NCBI GenBank assembly: GCA_035627955.1 | Contig: DASPKU010000001.1 | Coordinates: 248,001-312,000 of the forward strand | Source: Phycisphaerales bacterium | GTDB taxonomy: Bacteria > Planctomycetota > Phycisphaerae > Phycisphaerales > UBA1924 | Length of the DNA stretch: 64,000 bases | Direction of reading: 5' to 3' | Shown: piece by piece, positions 7,894 through 17,117 of the stretch | How the letters are laid out: each line of letters starts with the position of its first letter | How positions within the stretch are numbered: position 1 is the stretch's first letter | Translations under genes and position numbers: made by a program | The notes under the pieces: model-generated | What the model was told of the DNA's origin: nothing | The model's database searches: none | The model's input: only the letters and a program-made list of their open reading frames with translations

Positions 7894-9028
7894 TCACGGC
7901 CTCGCAGCCGCCTTCGCCTTCTCTTCCTTCTCCGCACGCCGGCGCTTCAGTTCCGCGTCGATGAAGTCAGCGATCTCGCCCCGCAGCACGGCCTCGTAGT
8001 CGCTGGACTCGTGGTTCGTGCGGTGGTCCTTCACGCGGTTGTCGTAGAACACGTACGAGCGGATCTGCGTGCCCCAGCCGCGGTCGATGGCTCCGCCCGT
8101 GGCGGCGGCCAGTTCCTTCTCGCGACGCTCGTCTTCCATGGCCTGCAGCTTGGACATCAGCACGGCCATCGCCTGGGCCTTGTTCTGCGGCTGGTCACGG
8201 AATGAGTTCGCCACCACCTGGATGCCTGTGGGGAAGTGCGTGATGCGGATGGCGCTGGCCACCTTATTGACGTTCTGCCCGCCGGGGCCCGACGCCCGCA
8301 CGAACGGCACGATCTCCAGATCCTTCTCGGGGATCTTGAGCTCGACCTCTTCGATCTCGGGCGCGACATCGACGGTGGCGAAGGACGTCTGCCGCTTGCC
8401 CTGGGCGTTGAAGGGTGAGACGCGGGCGAGGCGGTGCGTGCCGCGCTCGCAGTTGAGGTAGCCGAACGCGTACGGCCCCTTCACGTGCAGCGTGACCGAG
8501 TCGATGCCGACTTCCGAGCCGAAGCCGCGCTCGACCTCCTCGATCTGCCAGCCCATCTTCTCGCAGTAGTAGATGTACATGCGGAAGAGCATGTCGGCCC
8601 AGTCGTTGGCCTCGGTGCCGCCCTGGCCAGCGGAGATCGTGAGGAACGCGTTGGACGCGTCGTGCTTGCCGCTCAAAAGCGACTGCAGCTCGACCTTTTC
8701 CATTCGCGGCCCGAGCCGGAAGAGCGTCTCGTCGGCCTCGGCGATGAGGTCCTTGTCGCCCGTCTCCTTGCCCATCTCGTAGGCGAGCTTGGCGTCCTCG
8801 AAGTCCTTCATGACCCCGGTGAGCGGATCAAGCTGGGCCTTGAGCCCCTTGACCTGGGAGACGATCTTGCGGGCGCGGTCCTGCTGGTTCCAGAAGGCCT
8901 CGCCGGCCATCTCGGCCTCGAGCTCCCTCAGGTTCTTGAGCTTCTTGTCGTAGTTAAAGAGAGTCGCGGATGGTTACGATCCGCGCCTCGAGGTCGTTGA
9001 TGATGGGGCCGTGGGCGTCAAAGTGCAT
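7894..9028 (-). CDS. prfB: Peptide chain release factor 2, expressed by +1 frameshifting
   Basis: RF2 releases peptides at UGA and UAA. A 24-codon zero frame (9028 to 8954) reads MHFDAHGPIINDLEARIV and ends ...DSL then TAA. The +1 frame continues as NYDKKLKNLRELEAEMAGEAFWN, matching RF2 immediately downstream of the known frameshift point. Total product about 377 residues. The RF2 anticodon-like SPF (RVSPFNAQGK) and the catalytic GGQ (ASGPGGQNVNK) are present. The shift site is CTT TAA C, not the usual CTT TGA C, and no AGGGGG-like stimulator precedes it. A -10-like box lies 7 nt before the ATG. Confidence 0.9.
8953..8959 (-). promoter_or_regulatory. prfB recoding site CTT TAA C
   Basis: On the minus strand the slip codon CTT (8959-8957) is followed by TAA and then C, continuing CTACGAC as in the E. 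coli site. Skipping the T at 8956 restores the RF2 frame. The bases upstream (CCGCGACTCT) contain no Shine-Dalgarno-like element. Confidence 0.85.
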
Positions 9029-9035
9029 GGGGCGG

Positions 9036-9041
9036 ATGGTA
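9036..9041 (-). promoter_or_regulatory. Putative -10 box TACCAT for prfB
   Basis: On the minus strand TACCAT ends 7 nt before the ATG at 9028. Confidence 0.45.
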
Positions 9042-9117
9042 GCCGGTGGCCCACCCGAGCACCGGGCCCCGCGCCTCTGACCGCCCCTCGAAGGCGCGGG
9101 CAGCCGTTTCAGGCGGG

Positions 9118-9123
9118 TACAAT
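9118..9123 (+). promoter_or_regulatory. Putative -10 box TACAAT upstream of the kinase gene
   Basis: TACAAT lies about 60 nt before the kinase ATG, in the divergent region shared with prfB. A leadered transcript would result. No clear -35 box is visible. Confidence 0.35.
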
Positions 9124-9184
9124 CCGGTTCGCCCCTTGCTGGACCCCCGCCACCCCGGCGGCCGATGGACTGTTTAACCACCCG

Positions 9185-10597
9185 ATGCCCGATTCATCCC
9201 GCCAGAGCGACCCCGGCAAGACCTCACCCTTAGGGAAGGCCCCGGCCACCGGCCCGGCCGCGGCACAGGCCGCCTCGGCCAAGATGGGCTCCACCGGCCC
9301 CGCCGTGCCCACCGCCGAGGAGATCCTCCAGGAGGTCGCCAAGAGCGGGACCAACGTCGACACCATCGTCGGCCGCCTGGTGATCGACCAGGGCTTCGCC
9401 ACCCCCGAGGAGCTGTCGCACTGCCTGGCGCAGGCTAAGGCCCTCGCGGAGGAGAAGAGCCAGCGCTCCCTCGCCGAGCTGCTCGTCGAGAACGAGTACG
9501 TCACCCGCCGGCAGATGGCCCGCATCCGCGAGCTTGCTGAAGGCGAGCGCAGCGGGCAGAAGATCCCCGGGTACAAGGTGATGTCCAAGCTCGGCGCGGG
9601 CGCCATGGCCACGGTCTTCAAGGCCAAACAGCTCTCGCTCGACCGCATGGTGGCCATCAAGCTGCTGCCCAAGAAGTACAGCAGCAACCCGCAGTTCATC
9701 GAGCGCTTCTACGCCGAGGGCCGGGCCGCGGCGCAGCTCAACCACCCCAACATCGTGCAGGCCTACGACGTGGGCAAGGCGGGCGAGTACCACTACTTCG
9801 TCATGGAGTACGTGGAGGGCTCCACGGTCTACGACGAGATCGTCAAGCACAAGCGCTTCCAGGAAGGTGAGGCCATCGACCTCATCATGCAGGTCGCCGA
9901 GGCCCTGCAGCACGCCCACGAGCGCGGCCTTATTCACCGCGACGTCAAGCCCAAGAACATCATGCTGGCGAGGACGCAGGGCGGCTCTGGCCCGGGCTCC
10001 AGCATCGCCAAGCTTGCCGACATGGGCCTGGCCCGCGCCATCTCCGACAAGGAAGCCGCGGAGGCCGAGCAGGGCAAGGCCTTTGGCACGCCCTACTACA
10101 TCAGCCCCGAGCAGATCCGCGGGGAGATCAACATCACCCCCGCGGCCGACATCTACTCGCTGGGCGCCACGCTCTACCACATGGTGACGGGGGCGGTGCC
10201 CTTCGACGGCAAGAACCCCTCGGCGGTGATGCACAAGCACCTCAAGGCCGAGCTGGTGCCCCCCGACCACGTCAACGCCAAGCTCTCCGCCGGCCTCTCC
10301 GAGGTCGTCGAGATGATGATGGCCAAGGACCCGCGCAAGCGATACCAGTCCGCCCGCGACCTCATCACCGACCTCAAGGCCGTCAAGCAGAAGCAGCCCC
10401 CGCCCTTGGCCCACAAGGACATCGGCGGCGTGGACCTCACGCAGCTCGCCGCCGCCGAGGCCGCGGCCGCCGTGACCGAGATCCCCGTCTCCGCCAACCA
10501 GCCACCGCTGGTGCGCCCGTGGCTGTTCGGGCTGCTGATCGCCCTGCTGGTGATTAGCGTCGGATTCAATGTGTTCCTGCTCGCGCGGGGCGGCTGA
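9185..10597 (+). CDS. Membrane-anchored Ser/Thr protein kinase
   Basis: A 470-residue Hanks-type kinase. Residues 38-110 form an N-terminal domain (IVGRLVIDQGFATPEELSHCL) resembling the MshEN/type II secretion ATPase N-domain. The kinase domain (about 132-395) has a glycine loop GAGAMATVF, lysine in VAIKLL, catalytic loop HRDVKPKN and FGTPYYISPEQ. The metal-binding DFG is DMG here. An alanine-rich linker leads to one C-terminal membrane helix (about 443-465), so the kinase faces the cytoplasm and has no sensor domain outside. The start at 9185 excludes a compositionally unlike upstream frame. Targets are unknown. Confidence 0.9.
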   Translation: MPDSSRQSDPGKTSPLGKAPATGPAAAQAASAKMGSTGPAVPTAEEILQEVAKSGTNVDTIVGRLVIDQGFATPEELSHCLAQAKALAEEKSQRSLAELLVENEYVTRRQMARIRELAEGERSGQKIPGYKVMSKLGAGAMATVFKAKQLSLDRMVAIKLLPKKYSSNPQFIERFYAEGRAAAQLNHPNIVQAYDVGKAGEYHYFVMEYVEGSTVYDEIVKHKRFQEGEAIDLIMQVAEALQHAHERGLIHRDVKPKNIMLARTQGGSGPGSSIAKLADMGLARAISDKEAAEAEQGKAFGTPYYISPEQIRGEINITPAADIYSLGATLYHMVTGAVPFDGKNPSAVMHKHLKAELVPPDHVNAKLSAGLSEVVEMMMAKDPRKRYQSARDLITDLKAVKQKQPPPLAHKDIGGVDLTQLAAAEAAAAVTEIPVSANQPPLVRPWLFGLLIALLVISVGFNVFLLARGG

Positions 10598-10606
10598 GGG
10601 GCGTCC

Positions 10607-11023
10607 ATGAGTACGGCCGCGGTCAACCGGGCTGTTGCTCGTGCGGAGCGGGTGCTCCCCGGATCGCCGGCGCTCCCAGGCAAACGCGACCCAAGGTGGC
10701 AGGCGATCATCCGGATCGGAGCGTTCGTAGAGACGCACCCCGAGGAGGTCTGGCAATTCGTGCAGCGGTGGGGGAAGCACGCGCAACTGGACATCCGCGC
10801 TGCAGTGGCGACGTGCCTGCTCGAGCACCTGCTCCAGGCTCACTTTGAACGGATCTTCCCCCGTGTCCGAAGCGCCGCGTTTGAGAGCGCTCGGTTCGCC
10901 CGCACGTTCCAGATGTGCTGGCAGTTCGGTCAGGCGGAAGAGCCAGCCAACCACGCCCGCATCAAGCGGCTGCAGAGCCAGCTTCGACGCACTCCCAAGC
11001 CACCGCCTCGTCGGGCCAGTTAG
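10607..11023 (+). CDS. Hypothetical protein
   Basis: A 138-residue basic, helical protein with no signal or membrane segment. Motifs such as RWQAIIRIGAFVETHPEEVWQFVQRWG and DIRAAVATCLLEHLL suggest alpha-helical repeats of HEAT type, but this is only an impression. It begins 9 bp after the kinase stop and probably shares its transcript. No function can be assigned. Confidence 0.6.
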   Translation: MSTAAVNRAVARAERVLPGSPALPGKRDPRWQAIIRIGAFVETHPEEVWQFVQRWGKHAQLDIRAAVATCLLEHLLQAHFERIFPRVRSAAFESARFARTFQMCWQFGQAEEPANHARIKRLQSQLRRTPKPPPRRAS

Positions 11024-11421
11024 GAGGCCGATGACCGGGCGTGTGAACCTGTGGGCGGGGGCGGGGGGTGTGCGGGGTGAACGTCCGCGAAGGCCGCGAG
11101 CGGGGGGAATCCAGCGGATTCGGCCCCTTGGAGCTTGCCCCGGGGCGGGACTAGAGTTAGGCTGTGTTTCGGTAGTTCTTGTTGAGACTGGAGTCTGATG
11201 GCAGCACGCGTTTGTATCTCAGCACCAGAAGGGCGGGCCCTGTGCCTCCGGGCGCAGTCATGACCGCGCCCGCCCCCAGCCATCCCCAGCCTCTCCCCCC
11301 AGCAGCTTCACACAGCGTTCCACCCGCCGCGCCCGCCCCCAAGGCGAGCCCGGCGTGCGGCGCCCGCCAGCGTGGCGTGCCCGCGAGTTCTTGAGCGAGC
11401 GGAAGGAGTCAGAGTTTCTCT
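11024..11421 (+). other. Gene-free region upstream of infC
   Basis: 398 bp with no convincing gene. It holds possible -10 boxes TAGAGT/TAGGCT at 11152-11163, which would give infC a leader of about 250 nt. It also has a GC-rich hairpin with 8-bp arms GGGCGGGC (11231-11238) and GCCCGCCC (11268-11275). A long leader would be compatible with the autoregulation known for infC in other bacteria, but this is inference. Confidence 0.4.
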
Positions 11422-12123
<702 letters not shown>

Positions 12124-12155
12124 TCTCCGAGTAGTGACGAACCAGTGTGCACGGG

Positions 12156-12183
12156 AGGGGCGTCCGCGAGGGCGCCCCTTTTT
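12156..12183 (+). terminator. Rho-independent terminator after infC
   Basis: A perfect GC-rich hairpin (AGGGGCGTCC, tetraloop GCGA, GGGCGCCCCT with one G-U pair) is followed by a run of T. It lies 32 bp after the infC stop. Confidence 0.85.
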
Positions 12184-12341
12184 GTTGAGCCCCTGAGGAT
12201 GCGCAACCACCGCTAACGCAACGGATTAGAAACAAATGAGAAGATTCTTGCCCGAAAATTGACAAGCGGGCTTGTTTGTCGGCCGGGCGATCAGTACCTT
12301 CTCGCGGGTGCAGGTGAAACACCCTGCGGGGAGAGAAGACA

Positions 12342-12968
12342 ATGAAGAACGGTATCTGCGTGGGGGCGATCGCCCCTGCACTGGTGGGGCTGTCCGCACT
12401 TGCGTCGCAATCACTGGCCGGCGTCGGCCTTGAGCTGCGTCCCTCGCTGCAAACCGCGAACGTCGGCGACACCGTGACCTTCGGCATCTACGCCGTAGCG
12501 GACGCGGGCGTGCCGCAGGCTCTGTCGGCGGTGCAGGTGGTGCTCGCCTGGGAGCCCGCGTACCTGCAGATGCTGAGCAACTCCAATGCCGGGGCGGTCT
12601 CGCTGCTCTCGTCGGCGTTCACCTCGCCCGACCCTTACGGCCTCAACGAGTCACTCCTCCCGCAGGACGGCAACGCCCTGTACCTCGCGTACGCGGGGCT
12701 CGGCACTCCCGTGCAGGCGACGCCTGCGGGCGTTCTGCTCACGACATTCCGCTTCCAGACGCTCTCGCCGGTGTCGTTCACGCCCGTCAGCCTGCTGACC
12801 TCCGGCGGCTCGCCCGTGGGGTTCTCTACGGTGTTCGACGGCACTGTGCCGAACCTGGACGTAACCGGGGCCCTCTCCGGCGGCGGTGTGCAGATCGTGC
12901 CCGCCCCTGGTGCTCTCGGCCTTGCCGCGATTGGCCTGCTGGCCGGGGCCCGTCGTCGTCGTCGCTGA
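12342..12968 (+). CDS. Secreted cohesin-like protein with PEP-CTERM-type anchor
   Basis: A 208-residue exported protein. It has a signal peptide (1-27, ...SALASQSLAG) and a beta-rich body. The body's pattern (LELRPSLQTANVGDTVTFGIYA, then VQVVLAWEPAYLQML) resembles cohesin-type domains. The C-terminus, VPAPGALGLAAIGLLAGARRRRR, is a proline-alanine motif, one hydrophobic helix and an arginine cluster, the architecture of PEP-CTERM sorting signals. It probably ends up at the cell surface. GGGGAGAGAAG just upstream may be the ribosome-binding site. No exosortase is seen in this window. Confidence 0.8.
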   Translation: MKNGICVGAIAPALVGLSALASQSLAGVGLELRPSLQTANVGDTVTFGIYAVADAGVPQALSAVQVVLAWEPAYLQMLSNSNAGAVSLLSSAFTSPDPYGLNESLLPQDGNALYLAYAGLGTPVQATPAGVLLTTFRFQTLSPVSFTPVSLLTSGGSPVGFSTVFDGTVPNLDVTGALSGGGVQIVPAPGALGLAAIGLLAGARRRRR

Positions 12969-13241
12969 AGTCAGCTGATCAACCGACGCTTCAGCCGCCA
13001 TTGGCCGCACTTGAGGCGCCGGACCTTCGGAATCTACACCGACACACCCTGATGTAAGCCAGCCAGCCTTGGCGGGTTGTGTGTTCCAGTCGCCCTTGGG
13101 GGGTGGCATGCTTGTCGCATGCCGCTGATAAACAACGGGCGGGTTGCTGTCTGCTTGGCTATTTCGCCGGGCAGACCGAGTTGTGGCTCAGGATGGGTTA
13201 GGCCCACCTGCGGCCTTCATTGTCAGTAGGGAGAGGAATCG
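12969..13241 (+). other. Structured leader of the large secreted protein gene
   Basis: 273 bp without a gene. It contains a 7-bp perfect hairpin GGCATGC/GCATGCC (13105-13123). A longer 11-bp hairpin follows, GTCTGCTTGGC with loop TATTTC and GCCGGGCAGAC (13149-13176, two G-U pairs). AGGGAGAGGA near 13229-13238 is a good ribosome-binding site for the gene at 13242. No known riboswitch class was recognised. Confidence 0.4.
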
Positions 13242-15983
13242 ATGAAGACCAGAATGTTCGGGGTAGGAGCGGCCATGGGGCTCGCGGCGCTGGCGCACGC
13301 GGCCGGGCTCGTCGAGACGTTCAACGCAAACCCGGTGCTGAGCAGCACGTCCGGCCCGGGGGTGTGGTACACCGACCGGTACAACCCTGCTGGGTTCACC
13401 AGCGCGGTATTCGACGGCGACCGTCGCTTGAAGCACTCAATCAGCGCTGCCGACTGCGAGCCTTGCCGTCCCGGCGGGTTCAACTCGGCGTTCTACAGCA
13501 CTCAGGGCCGCAACTTCCAGCTGCCCGCGGGCACCACGTCGCACACCATTCAGCTGTACGTCCCTTCCGACTGGGCCACCAGCGGCAAGCGGATGGCGGG
13601 CTTCTGGGGCGTGGCGTACGACGCGGGCAACGCCGTGTCCAGCTACCCGATCCTTGAGTTCACCCAGAGCCCCGACGGCTCCGGCCAGCCCCGGTTCCGG
13701 GGTTGGGACAACGCCACGGGTTTGTGGGTCGACATGGGCCTCCCCACGGGCTTCACCTACGACCGCTGGTACACGCTGTCGGTCAAGCTCGTGGGGGGCA
13801 ACTGGGTCTACCAAGTCGGTGACCTGAGCCTGACGACGACTGCGGGGACCTCAACCCGCATCGGCTCGACCCTGCTCCAGGGCCACAACACCGTGGGCGG
13901 CGTCAGCTACGACATCTACTGGGACAACCTGTTCACCAATACGACCGCCGGGATCACCCTCTCGGCCCCCAGCTGCTCGACCAATAACGTGGTCACCGTC
14001 AATGTGGACCTGTCGGGGGCGAGCGAGAATGTCGTGGGCGGCCAGTTCTTCCTCGACTACGACCAGACCCGTCTGCAGCTGGTCAGCGCCGTGCCGGGGA
14101 ATGCCCCCTTCACTCTGGAAGTGTTCGAGTCGCACAACATGGCGAACGGAACGCTGGATTACGCCGTGGGCGTGCCCTTCGGCAACCTCGGCACCTCCGC
14201 CGACACCACGATGGCGACGCTGACGTTCAACTGGATCGCCGGCGCCGACTCGTGCAGCACCGGGGCGAACCTGGTCGAGTTCCGCACGCACAACCCCATC
14301 ACGCGCCTGACCAACGCGGTGAGCGAGCCGATCAGCCCCACGCTGACCCCGATGGCGTCGATCACGGTCGATACCACGGACCCGGTCATCACCTGCCCCC
14401 CGAGTGTCACGCTGAATGCTGACGCCGGCCAGTGCACCGCATCGCTCCCGTCGATCCTGCGGGCGAGCGGCTGGCGCATCTTCGGCGATACCACCATCTC
14501 CCAGGTCCCCTCCACCAGCAACTTCATCGCCAACATCAGCTCGATCGTCGGCAACCCCAGCGGATTCAGCGGCATCATCCACACGCTGCAGTCGCCCACG
14601 ACGTTCGCATCGCTCAGCTACCTGGGCATGGATTACCGCGTCACCCAGGGCTGCTGGGGCGCGGGCTCGCCCCGCTTCCAGCTGGCGATCGACACCGACC
14701 TGAACGGGACGAGCAACGGCAACGTGTTCGTCTACGTGGCGACGCCCCCCAACTTCAACGACTGCCCGCCGATCGGCGTGTGGCAGAACACCGGCAACCT
14801 GCTCGCCGCGACCGACCTGCGGTTCGACCTCACCCAGTTCGGCGGCAACTTCTACAGCACCTATGCCCAGGCCGTGAGCCTGCTGGGCAGCGGCAACGTG
14901 CTGAGCGCCAACCTGGTGATGGACTCCAGCTTCGTCAACAACATGGCGATGGACGTCGACAACATCAACGTCGGCGGCGCGGTGCAGTCCTTCAATGACG
15001 CGACCGCGACCGACAACTGCGGCTCGCCCACCGTCGTCGGCGTCCGCAGCGACAGCCAGCCGCTGAGCGCTCCGTACCCGACGGGCACCACGACGATCAC
15101 GTGGACGGCAACCGATGGCTGCGGCAACGACACGCCGTGCGTGCAGACCATCACCGTCAACCCCTTCAACACCGTCACCGCGACTGTGCGGCTCGAGTCG
15201 GTGGTGAACTCGCCCTCCTTCACCCGCTGCATCACGTTCGGCACCGACACCTGCAGCAACTTCTACGACGTGCCGATTACCTTCACCAACGGCGTGGGCT
15301 CCGCCAGCTTTGACGTCCCCTGCGGCGTCTCCTCCTGCTTCACCGCCCGCGACAAGAAGCACACCCTGCGCGGCACCAAGCTGGCCACGATCTCCGGACC
15401 CAACTACGTGCTCAGCTTCACCGGCGCCGACCAGCTCATCGGCGGCAACATCAACGATGACTCCGTCATCGACATCCTGGACTTCGGCGGCTTCATCGGC
15501 CAGTTCTCCCAGAACGTCGGGGCCAGCACCCTGTGCGGCGCCAGCGGCCTGCACGCTGACTTCAGCGGCAACGGCATCGTCGACCCCGCCGACTTCACCT
15601 ACGTGCAGATCCACTTCCTGAACTTCGCCGAGGCCGACTGCTGCGGCAACGTCCGCCCCCAGGGCGTGCAGGAGATCTCGGTCGACGAGCTCAACAGCAC
15701 GGGGCGCGAAGAGATCGCCATGGGCGACGTCAATCGCGACGGCTGGCTCAACGGTCAGGACGTTGAGGTGTGGGTCGCTCACGGCGGCTTCCCCACCTGC
15801 ACCCAGGACTTCAACGGCGATGGCGATGCCGGCACCGATGCCGACATCGAGGCCTTCTTCGCCTGCCTGGGCGGCACCTGCTGCCACACCTGCGGCAGTT
15901 CTGACTTCAACGGCGATGGTGACATCGGCACCGACCAGGACATCGAGAGCTTCTTCCGCGTCCTGGGCGGCGGCGCCTGCTGA
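13242..15983 (+). CDS. Large secreted multidomain protein with cohesin-like, HYR and dockerin-type regions
   Basis: A 913-residue exported protein with a signal peptide (1-20). Residues 22-225 form a lectin/LamG-like beta domain. Residues 230-370 are cohesin-like (NNVVTVNVDLSGASENVVGGQFFLDYD). An HYR domain starts at about 385 (DPVITCPPSVTLNADAGQC) and resumes at about 583 (FNDATATDNCGSPTVVGVRSD). The roughly 180 residues between look like an inserted beta domain. Dockerin-type calcium loops follow (GGNINDDSVIDILDF; ADFSGNGIVDPADF; GDVNRDGWLNGQDV). Two DFNGDGDxGTDxDIExFF modules close the protein, which ends in Cys. It is probably a surface or matrix protein; no catalytic domain is seen. Confidence 0.85.
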   Translation: MKTRMFGVGAAMGLAALAHAAGLVETFNANPVLSSTSGPGVWYTDRYNPAGFTSAVFDGDRRLKHSISAADCEPCRPGGFNSAFYSTQGRNFQLPAGTTSHTIQLYVPSDWATSGKRMAGFWGVAYDAGNAVSSYPILEFTQSPDGSGQPRFRGWDNATGLWVDMGLPTGFTYDRWYTLSVKLVGGNWVYQVGDLSLTTTAGTSTRIGSTLLQGHNTVGGVSYDIYWDNLFTNTTAGITLSAPSCSTNNVVTVNVDLSGASENVVGGQFFLDYDQTRLQLVSAVPGNAPFTLEVFESHNMANGTLDYAVGVPFGNLGTSADTTMATLTFNWIAGADSCSTGANLVEFRTHNPITRLTNAVSEPISPTLTPMASITVDTTDPVITCPPSVTLNADAGQCTASLPSILRASGWRIFGDTTISQVPSTSNFIANISSIVGNPSGFSGIIHTLQSPTTFASLSYLGMDYRVTQGCWGAGSPRFQLAIDTDLNGTSNGNVFVYVATPPNFNDCPPIGVWQNTGNLLAATDLRFDLTQFGGNFYSTYAQAVSLLGSGNVLSANLVMDSSFVNNMAMDVDNINVGGAVQSFNDATATDNCGSPTVVGVRSDSQPLSAPYPTGTTTITWTATDGCGNDTPCVQTITVNPFNTVTATVRLESVVNSPSFTRCITFGTDTCSNFYDVPITFTNGVGSASFDVPCGVSSCFTARDKKHTLRGTKLATISGPNYVLSFTGADQLIGGNINDDSVIDILDFGGFIGQFSQNVGASTLCGASGLHADFSGNGIVDPADFTYVQIHFLNFAEADCCGNVRPQGVQEISVDELNSTGREEIAMGDVNRDGWLNGQDVEVWVAHGGFPTCTQDFNGDGDAGTDADIEAFFACLGGTCCHTCGSSDFNGDGDIGTDQDIESFFRVLGGGAC

Positions 15984-16045
15984 GATCCTGACCCCTACGC
16001 CCCTCCTCCTGTTCTCGGCCTGCGACAGGCCCTGAACCCTGAACA

Positions 16046-16082
16046 CCCCGCACGGCGCCACGAGCGCCGTGCGGGGTTTTTC
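16046..16082 (+). terminator. Rho-independent terminator
   Basis: Perfect 13-bp arms (CCCCGCACGGCGC / GCGCCGTGCGGGG) around the loop CACGA, followed by TTTTTCG. Confidence 0.92.
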
Positions 16083-16230
16083 GTCTTTATGAGCATCGAT
16101 GTACTCCGTGAACACGCCCCGGTCCGGACCCGTACGTCTGCTCCCGGGCGAGACGGCCGCGTCTGCGCAGTGTGATGGGGGGCGGTTCAGGCGCTAGGTG
16201 CGTGCGGGCCGTTTCTCCGCGGGGTCCCCC

Positions 16231-16932
16231 ATGATTCACTGCAGGGTCAGGCTGGCGCGGATTGGGGCCTGCCTGATCGCCGGCGCGGTGGTCACGTGGG
16301 GGGTGGCGTGGTGTTGCGCCATGCCGCGCAGGCAGAGCCGCACGGCGGTTGCCGCCGCGGCCAGCGACGCGTGCATTATGGAGGTGGGGGGGCGCTTCGT
16401 GCGGGTGATGACACTGCGCGAGGGCGTGGGGGCGACGACGTACACGCTCATGCACTCGGCTGGTTTCTCGGAGGACTACGCCACAGCCCGCGCGCATGGC
16501 GAGCAATCGCGCGCGGCAGAGTGGCTCAAGGGGGCAGGCGCGCTGGTCCCGATCCCCCGGGCTCTCAGAGGGCTGGTGGACTTCGGGCCAGAGCGCTGGG
16601 ACTACAACGTCCAGACAGCCGGGTGGCCGGTCGAGTGCCTGCGGCAGGGCCGGGTCTCGGTACGCACGCCGAGTGGGCCGCAGACGATCGACGTTTACAC
16701 AATGGAGATCACGTGGAGAGGCCGCACCTACCGCCTGCCCCGTGAGCCGCTGCTGCCCGGCTTCGCCCTGAACACCGCGTTCTACGCGATTGCCGCATTG
16801 GGGGTCGTCGAAGCACTCGCGTTTGCGCGGCGGCGGACGCGTGCGCATCGCGGGCGCTGCGAGGCCTGCGGCTATGACCGTGGCGGCATCGCCGCCGCTG
16901 CCGCGTGCCCGGAATGCGGGGCCGCGCAATGA
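16231..16932 (+). CDS. Zinc-ribbon membrane protein (C-terminal CxxCGYD)
   Basis: A 233-residue protein with an N-terminal membrane helix (about 10-30), a mostly extracytoplasmic middle (30-180) and a second helix (about 182-198). A cytoplasmic four-cysteine ribbon at the very end reads CEACGYDRGG ... CPECG. The ribbon matches those of the genes at 183, 752 and 21617, although it is C-terminal here. The middle domain (GATTYTLMHSAGFSEDY) was not recognised. The ATG at 16231 is preferred to a GTG at 16198. A 36-codon gene overlaps its stop. Confidence 0.75.
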   Translation: MIHCRVRLARIGACLIAGAVVTWGVAWCCAMPRRQSRTAVAAAASDACIMEVGGRFVRVMTLREGVGATTYTLMHSAGFSEDYATARAHGEQSRAAEWLKGAGALVPIPRALRGLVDFGPERWDYNVQTAGWPVECLRQGRVSVRTPSGPQTIDVYTMEITWRGRTYRLPREPLLPGFALNTAFYAIAALGVVEALAFARRRTRAHRGRCEACGYDRGGIAAAAACPECGAAQ

Positions 16933-17039
16933 GGCGCTCGGTCGAGGTCGGGCTGGTGCTGCTGGGTTGGGCGGTGGTGGTTGCGCTCGCAGCGCTGGTC
17001 GCGTGGTTCTTCTTCAACCTCCAGCGCTGGAGCGTTTGA
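16929..17039 (+). CDS. 36-residue single-helix membrane microprotein
   Basis: A short frame starting at the ATGA overlap with the previous gene's stop. The product is MRRSVEVGLVLLGW followed by an alanine/valine-rich stretch and FFFNLQRWSV. It has one predicted membrane helix (about 7-30) with positive charge at the start. The 4-nt overlap and the clean hydrophobic profile suggest a translated, coupled gene. It could be a partner of the zinc-ribbon protein. Its small size leaves chance as an alternative. Confidence 0.5.
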   Translation: MRRSVEVGLVLLGWAVVVALAALVAWFFFNLQRWSV

Positions 17040-17064
17040 ACACCTCTCCAGCAAACCTGATCGC

Positions 17065-17105
17065 CACTCCGCCCACTCCGCTCACTCCGCGGAACTCCGC
17101 GGTAG
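17065..17105. repeat. ACTCCGC-type short repeat cluster
   Basis: Four imperfect units (ACTCCGCCC, ACTCCGCTC, ACTCCGCGGA, ACTCCGCGG) end in TAGGCC. The same end, ACTCCGCGGTAG, occurs at 38264-38306 and inverted at 53301-53343. Confidence 0.65.
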
Positions 17106-17117
17106 GCCTTCTGTCTT

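Noticed and set aside
12259-12264. Perfect -35 box TTGACA upstream of the PEP-CTERM-type gene
   Set aside because: No -10 box lies at 16-18 bp downstream (the position reads GCCGGG), so I could not support a promoter there.
13851-16115. Long minus-strand open frame of about 750 codons
   Set aside because: It is antisense to the large secreted-protein gene, runs through its terminator region and shows no domain.
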